DNA of 22,369 nt from Atopobiaceae bacterium (GTDB taxonomy: Bacteria; Actinomycetota; Coriobacteriia; Coriobacteriales; Atopobiaceae), in contig JAFWLX010000257.1 of assembly GCA_017510875.1 (NCBI GenBank), positions 1-22,369 of the forward strand. Direction: 5' to 3'. The notes beneath the pieces are model-generated. The model saw nothing but the letters and a program-made list of their open reading frames with translations. It made no database searches and had not been told where the DNA came from. The position numbers were made by a program, and so were the translations under genes. Of the stretch, positions 20,980 through 22,369 are shown in pieces (the first letter of the stretch is position 1; each line of letters starts with the position of its first letter).

Positions 20980-22314
20980 GTGGGTACGTCCGATTCCATA
21001 CAGCTCTTTTTGGCCTATGCGCTTGAGCTGGCTATCTTGGTGCCAACTGCCGTCATTGCCTTTATCCCCGTGCACCGCTACCTGCGCCGCGGTCCCGTGT
21101 GGACCTACGTCATGTGCGCATTGGGCACCCTTGTATACATAGCGGTAGGGGCCTTGGTCTGTGCGCGCTACAGCCTGCCGTCTTTTTCGCTGCTCCTTAT
21201 CTCTATGCCCTTCCTGTTTGTGGTATACGCCCTTTTGGTTGACATTAGTCCAAAGAAAACGCTCTGCTGCTTTCTGTTTGCCGTATTGCTGGGCGCGTTC
21301 TCAACCGTGTTCGTCAAGTACCTGCTTGCTCCCATGCAGGTGGACACCAAGTCCGGTCCCACCCTGCCTTTGCTCTCGCTTGCCGCAATCTTCATAGAGG
21401 CGGCCATGGGCGTGGTCTTCTATGATTCGCTCTCAAAGCGTCTGCCCACCTTGCTGGTGGAGGAGGGCTTGGGAAGCTCTTGGACCTACGCGTCTTTGGC
21501 CTTGCTGCTTCTGCTCTTGCTTATTGTGTGGGCGAGTCCCACCGACTACGGCATTCTTATGGAAGGACGCGTGCGGCCTATTGCCATTTCTGCGCTGGCC
21601 ATCTTTCCCGTTGCGTGCCTGTTCCTGTTTGACGTCATCTGGACCTTGGCTGCGCGCCTGCTAGAGAATGCCAAGCTTAAGCAGGAGAATAGCATGCTGC
21701 TTATGGAAGAGCGCCGCTACGGTCAGCTGCGCGACTACATGGACAAGACCCGCAAGATGCGTCACGACTTCAGGCAGCATCTGCGCGTGATAGATAACCT
21801 TGCTCGCCAGGACCGCAAGGACGAGCTGCTTGCCTACCTCGACCAGCTGGGGGAGAGCACAGGAGAGGGCAACCGTCAGCTTTGTGCCAACCATGCTGTG
21901 GATGCGGTCGCCTCTTTCTACGACGCCGAGGCCAAGCAGCAGGACACGGTCATCGAGTGGTCGCTGCACATTCCCGAGGGCGTCTTTGTCAAGGAGGTGG
22001 AGCTTTGCGCGCTTATGGGCAACCTCATAGAAAACGCCCTGCAGGCGGTGGCAAAGCTGACCCCCGAGCGGCGTGAGGTGCGCGTGACAGCGGCCATGAT
22101 GTCTGCGGCCATGCTGGCCATCTCGGTAAAGAACCCCTATGAGGGCGAGGTCAAGTTTGGTCGCGACGGTCTGCCCACCACGCACAAAAGCGGTCACGGC
22201 ATTGGCTTGGGCTCGGTTGCCGCTACCGTAAAGCGTTACGACGGGTCCATGGACATAGAGGCAGACAATGGCGTCTTCTCGGTGAGCATCCTTATGTATG
22301 CCCCAGCGGAGTAG
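20980..22314 (+). CDS. AgrC-like sensor histidine kinase (HPK10 family)
   Basis: A 444-residue kinase starting at GTG 20980, immediately after the regulator's stop codon. The N-terminal half has about six or seven membrane helices (roughly 10-30, 42-62, 67-88, 95-115, 130-148, 170-185 and 200-224). A coiled linker precedes the phosphorylation motif MRHDFRQHLRVIDNL (H262). The N box is MGNLIENALQA (N348, N352) and the G box GHGIGLGS (405-412). There is no conventional HisKA domain, as is usual for HPK10 kinases that sense secreted peptides. It should phosphorylate the LytTR partner. No agrB or agrD homologue is in the window, so the ligand is unknown. Confidence 0.9.
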   Translation: MGTSDSIQLFLAYALELAILVPTAVIAFIPVHRYLRRGPVWTYVMCALGTLVYIAVGALVCARYSLPSFSLLLISMPFLFVVYALLVDISPKKTLCCFLFAVLLGAFSTVFVKYLLAPMQVDTKSGPTLPLLSLAAIFIEAAMGVVFYDSLSKRLPTLLVEEGLGSSWTYASLALLLLLLLIVWASPTDYGILMEGRVRPIAISALAIFPVACLFLFDVIWTLAARLLENAKLKQENSMLLMEERRYGQLRDYMDKTRKMRHDFRQHLRVIDNLARQDRKDELLAYLDQLGESTGEGNRQLCANHAVDAVASFYDAEAKQQDTVIEWSLHIPEGVFVKEVELCALMGNLIENALQAVAKLTPERREVRVTAAMMSAAMLAISVKNPYEGEVKFGRDGLPTTHKSGHGIGLGSVAATVKRYDGSMDIEADNGVFSVSILMYAPAE

Positions 22315-22327
22315 AATCTGCAAGCAG

Positions 22328-22357
22328 CGTGGATTGGGGGACCGTCCCTTTTCCACG
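22328..22357. repeat. Nested palindrome at the window end (REP-like or terminator)
   Basis: CGTGGA (22328-22333) pairs with TCCACG (22352-22357), enclosing GGGGGACCGTCCC. It starts 14 bp after the kinase stop codon. It could be an intrinsic terminator (TTTT in the 3' arm) or a REP-like extragenic palindrome. Confidence 0.45.
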
Positions 22358-22369
22358 TTGGCGAAAAGA

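Overview
The window looks like part of a high-GC actinobacterial chromosome, most likely class Coriobacteriia (Olsenella/Collinsella/Atopobium-like). This is an inference from the GC-rich codon use, the strong Shine-Dalgarno sites and the style of the sugar-ABC, AgrC/LytTR and phosphatase proteins. It was not tested by any search. The window has two very different halves.

Positions 1 to about 8,430 are an accessory region full of broken genes. In order they are: the SPASM tail of a radical-SAM protein; a phage scaffolding gene followed by a major-capsid gene that stops abruptly at codon 79; and, at that exact break, a 22-bp perfect palindrome plus a long imperfect hairpin, followed on the minus strand by an intact tyrosine recombinase. 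That recombinase is translationally coupled to the C-terminal stub of a second recombinase. The arrangement fits the remnant of a RIT-type (recombinase-in-trio) element. Next come two short unknown reading frames, a minus-strand HNH endonuclease with a PUA/EVE-like N-terminus (a possible modification-dependent restriction enzyme), a truncated coiled-coil protein, a striking set of phased 10-bp repeats, a minus-strand AlbA_2/ATPase/winged-helix regulator, a truncated flavodoxin-like gene and an intact stand-alone AAA/ABC-type ATPase.

Positions about 8,700 to 20,161 form a carbohydrate-use locus, all on the plus strand. It holds a GH13 alpha-glucosidase with its own promoter and strong terminator, a LacI-family regulator, a lipoprotein solute-binding protein, two permeases, an MsmK/UgpC-type ATPase, a histidine-phosphatase-fold protein lacking its second catalytic His, a GH1 6-phospho-beta-glucosidase-like enzyme and a membrane-anchored HAD phosphatase. 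Copies of the palindrome TGGAAACGTTTCCA lie at the GH13 promoter and in front of the LacI gene, so one regulator probably controls both the glucosidase and the transporter. A hairpin between the binding-protein and permease genes probably keeps binding-protein mRNA in excess.

Positions 20,251 to 22,314 encode a LytTR response regulator and an AgrC-like (HPK10) sensor kinase in one operon. No AgrB or AgrD homologue is in view. The window ends in a small nested palindrome that could be a terminator or a REP-like element.
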